A stretch of DNA of 6,725 bases from Deltaproteobacteria bacterium (lineage in GTDB: Bacteria > Desulfobacterota > GWC2-55-46), in contig JACREV010000020.1 in NCBI GenBank assembly GCA_016218095.1, positions 1-6,725 on the forward strand, written 5' to 3'. The notes beneath the pieces were generated by a model. It ran no database searches and had not been told where the DNA came from. It saw only the letters and a program-made list of their open reading frames with translations. Of this stretch, positions 5,723 through 6,725 are shown in pieces. The translations under genes were made by a program, and so were the position numbers. Every line of letters starts with the position of its first letter. The stretch's first letter is position 1.

Positions 5723-5728
5723 ACCTCC
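5723..5728 (-). promoter_or_regulatory. Ribosome binding site that fixes the GTG start of the barrel-protein gene
   Basis: GGAGGT on the minus strand, four bases before GTG at 5718. The base run CATGTGAAAAAG also contains an ATG at 5720-5718, but that ATG is out of frame and is followed at once by TGA, so GTG is the only workable start. It lies just downstream of an AT-rich tract (about 5729-5763), the likely promoter or leader region; I could not define convincing -35/-10 boxes there. Confidence 0.8.
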
Positions 5729-5768
5729 GGAAGGTATTTTTCTTTATTCTCTTTTAGGGTTAATGCCA

Positions 5769-5782
5769 CGCGGCTTGCCGCG
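5769..5782. repeat. Small GC-rich palindrome beside the REP-like pair
   Basis: CGCGGC-TT-GCCGCG, which would fold as a 5-bp stem with a CTTG tetraloop. It lies immediately downstream (in the direction of transcription) of the REP-like pair and upstream of the AT-rich leader of the barrel-protein gene. It has no T run, so it is not a clear terminator. It may be part of the repeat unit or an independent structure; I assign no function. Confidence 0.4.
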
Positions 5783-5785
5783 CAT

Positions 5786-5870
5786 TTACCCTCCCCCTTT
5801 ATGGGGGAGGGTAAGGGTGGGGGTGAAAAACTCCACCCTCCCCTCAATCCCCTCCCGTCAAGGGAGGGGA
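5786..5870. repeat. Inverted pair of REP-like hairpins (BIME-like) with opposed G-quadruplex motifs
   Basis: The first unit is a perfect 12-bp stem, TTACCCTCCCCC (5786-5797) with its complement at 5803-5814 around TTTAT, followed by a G-rich foot GGGTGGGGGTG (5815-5825). After AAAAACTC comes a second unit in the opposite orientation: read on the minus strand, a 9-bp stem TCCCCTCCC / GGGAGGGGA (5870-5862 with 5856-5848) around TTGAC, then a foot with GAGGGGAGGGTGG (5846-5834). Hairpin plus G-rich foot, in head-to-head pairs between genes, is the layout of bacterial REP elements mobilised by RAYT transposases. The region sits in the 200-base gap between the LPP20-like gene (stop 5919) and the barrel-protein gene. 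Copy number elsewhere in the genome cannot be seen. The sequence differs from the GGTGCGC hairpins at 98-334, so it belongs to another repeat family. Confidence 0.75.
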
Positions 5871-5918
5871 GGTGTAGAAGATACCTCGCTGCTTGCTACC
5901 GGTAGTTCATTGACGTTA

Positions 5919-6725
5919 CTATCTGAGGACGAATACGACCTTCGCGCCCTCGAGGTAGTTCGCCGACTGGTTCGACGAGAATATCTGTGAGGCGTCCTCG
6001 GGCGCGACCTCGACGTCCGTCCCCTTGACTACGCCGCCCGCCTTTATGATAAGCGGGTTCGAGGAGCCGCGCTCGGAGAGGAGCGCCTTCGCCTTTCCTA
6101 CGTCGTTCGTGTACTCGGCCGCGCCCCTCTCGACGAGTATGTCCTGCGCGATCCTCGCCGGGTCGTATATCATCTCGCCGTTCCTCGTCACTATCCTGTT
6201 TATGAGCGCGGGCTTGAAGGCCTGCGACCTGCAGTCTATTATGAGGCCGTCGTGCCTCGCCTGCATGACGTCAGGCGGCGGCTGGTACGGGAGGAACGCC
6301 GGGGGCGGCAACACCGGCACAATCTGGGGAAGCAGCTGGCCGAAGATGCCGTTCGGGCCGGTCAACGGGACGGATAAATAGACTACCGCGGTCTCCGAGA
6401 GGGGGTCGTAGGCCTCCTTCACTATCTGCGCGCCCTTGACTATCCCCTGTACGGTCGAGCGGACGGTGTCGGACTCGGCGGCCATGTTCACTACCATTGT
6501 CTCGCCCGTGACGGTGACTCCGTCCATTACTTCGGCTACTTCCCTGAAGGCCACTACCTTCGCGCCCCTAAGGGCCATGAGCCTCCTCTGTCCGGCCGGG
6601 AGGTTCCTGTCGGCGACGGCCTCGCCTTTGACGATTATCGAGCCTGTCAAGAACGCCTGCCTCGGGTCGGTCGTGACCTGCGGCATGACCTCTGCCCAGG
6701 CCGCAACGGCGAAAAGGAACAGGAC
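5919..6725 (-). CDS. Exported LPP20-family protein, 5'-partial at the window edge
   Basis: 268 codons are visible; the frame is open to base 6725 and the true start lies outside. The first visible residues, VLFLFAVAAWA-EVMPQ, are the hydrophobic core and cleavage site (AWA) of a Sec signal peptide, so the ATG at 6686 is an internal Met and not the start. The next region (GEAVADRNLPAGQRRLMALRGAKVVAFREVAEVMDGVTV, then TVRSTVQGIVKGAQIVKEAY) has the conserved core of LPP20-like proteins, found in envelope or flagellum-associated proteins of Proteobacteria. A proline-rich linker (about VPVLPPPAFLPYQPPPD) leads to a second part, starting HDGLIIDCRSQAFKPALINRIV and ending EGAKVVFVLR, which resembles the C-terminal region that often follows LPP20 domains in deltaproteobacterial proteins. 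No lipobox is visible, so a soluble periplasmic protein is more likely than a lipoprotein. Exact role unknown; family assignment is from memory of motifs. Confidence 0.8.
   Translation of the reverse strand, partial: VLFLFAVAAWAEVMPQVTTDPRQAFLTGSIIVKGEAVADRNLPAGQRRLMALRGAKVVAFREVAEVMDGVTVTGETMVVNMAAESDTVRSTVQGIVKGAQIVKEAYDPLSETAVVYLSVPLTGPNGIFGQLLPQIVPVLPPPAFLPYQPPPDVMQARHDGLIIDCRSQAFKPALINRIVTRNGEMIYDPARIAQDILVERGAAEYTNDVGKAKALLSERGSSNPLIIKAGGVVKGTDVEVAPEDASQIFSSNQSANYLEGAKVVFVLR

Noticed and set aside
5719..5847. N-terminal extension of the barrel protein (43 residues, PPPLPSPIKGEGK...)
   Set aside because: It is a translation of the REP-like hairpins and the leader; the ribosome binding site and signal peptide place the start at 5718.
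5786..5870. CRISPR-like or terminator reading of the hairpin cluster
   Set aside because: There are only two dissimilar inverted units, not direct repeats with spacers, and no T run follows the stems.
5896..5905. Perfect 10-bp palindrome CTACCGGTAG after the LPP20-like gene
   Set aside because: Short, single, with no loop or T tail; could be an operator half but there is no supporting context.

Overview
The window looks like a chromosomal segment of a Gram-negative (diderm) bacterium. All five full-length genes and the partial one lie on the minus strand, and every product that can be placed belongs to the envelope or to signalling: an inner-membrane lipid-transport ABC system of the MlaE/MlaF/MlaD type, a lipoprotein with TPR repeats, an outer-membrane beta-barrel protein ending in Phe, and an exported LPP20-like protein. 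The coding DNA is moderately GC-rich, with frequent AGG (Arg) and ATA (Ile) codons. That would fit a former deltaproteobacterium (Desulfobacterota, Myxococcota relatives) or a neighbouring phylum such as Nitrospirota. This placement is inference; no rRNA or tRNA is present to settle it.

Layout from the right edge, in the direction of transcription: (1) 6725-5919, an exported LPP20-family protein cut by the window edge inside its signal peptide; (2) 5870-5786, an inverted pair of REP-like hairpins with opposed G-quadruplex motifs; (3) 5718-4969, a 249-residue outer-membrane barrel protein with a GTG start, closed by a strong intrinsic terminator at 4933-4905; (4) 4861-353, a compact five-gene cluster: mlaE permease, mlaF-like ATPase, mlaD-like MCE protein, TPR lipoprotein, and a soluble REC-histidine kinase. 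Junctions are +9 nt, +2 nt, then two 4-nt ATGA overlaps, so this is almost certainly one operon; (5) 334-98, a 237-bp miniature element with 21-bp terminal inverted repeats, each end itself a hairpin, enclosing the C-terminal remnant of a REP-associated (Y1/IS200-like) transposase; (6) 124-35, a short plus-strand ORF with a good ribosome binding site that encodes only a signal/membrane segment and runs into the element.

Working together: MlaE would form the membrane channel or scaffold, the MlaF-like subunit its cytoplasmic partner, and the MCE protein the periplasmic lipid-binding ring. The TPR lipoprotein is a plausible envelope-side partner, occupying the slot where related operons often carry another auxiliary lipoprotein. 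No MlaC or MlaB homologue is seen. The most striking point is that the MlaF-like subunit keeps the ABC fold outline and a GKS P-loop but has lost or changed almost every other catalytic motif (first P-loop glycine, Q-loop, signature, Walker B aspartate, H-switch). A cytoplasmic kinase in the same transcript, translationally coupled to the lipoprotein, suggests a link between lipid traffic or envelope state and two-component signalling. The left edge is a small mobile-element scar at the end of the operon.
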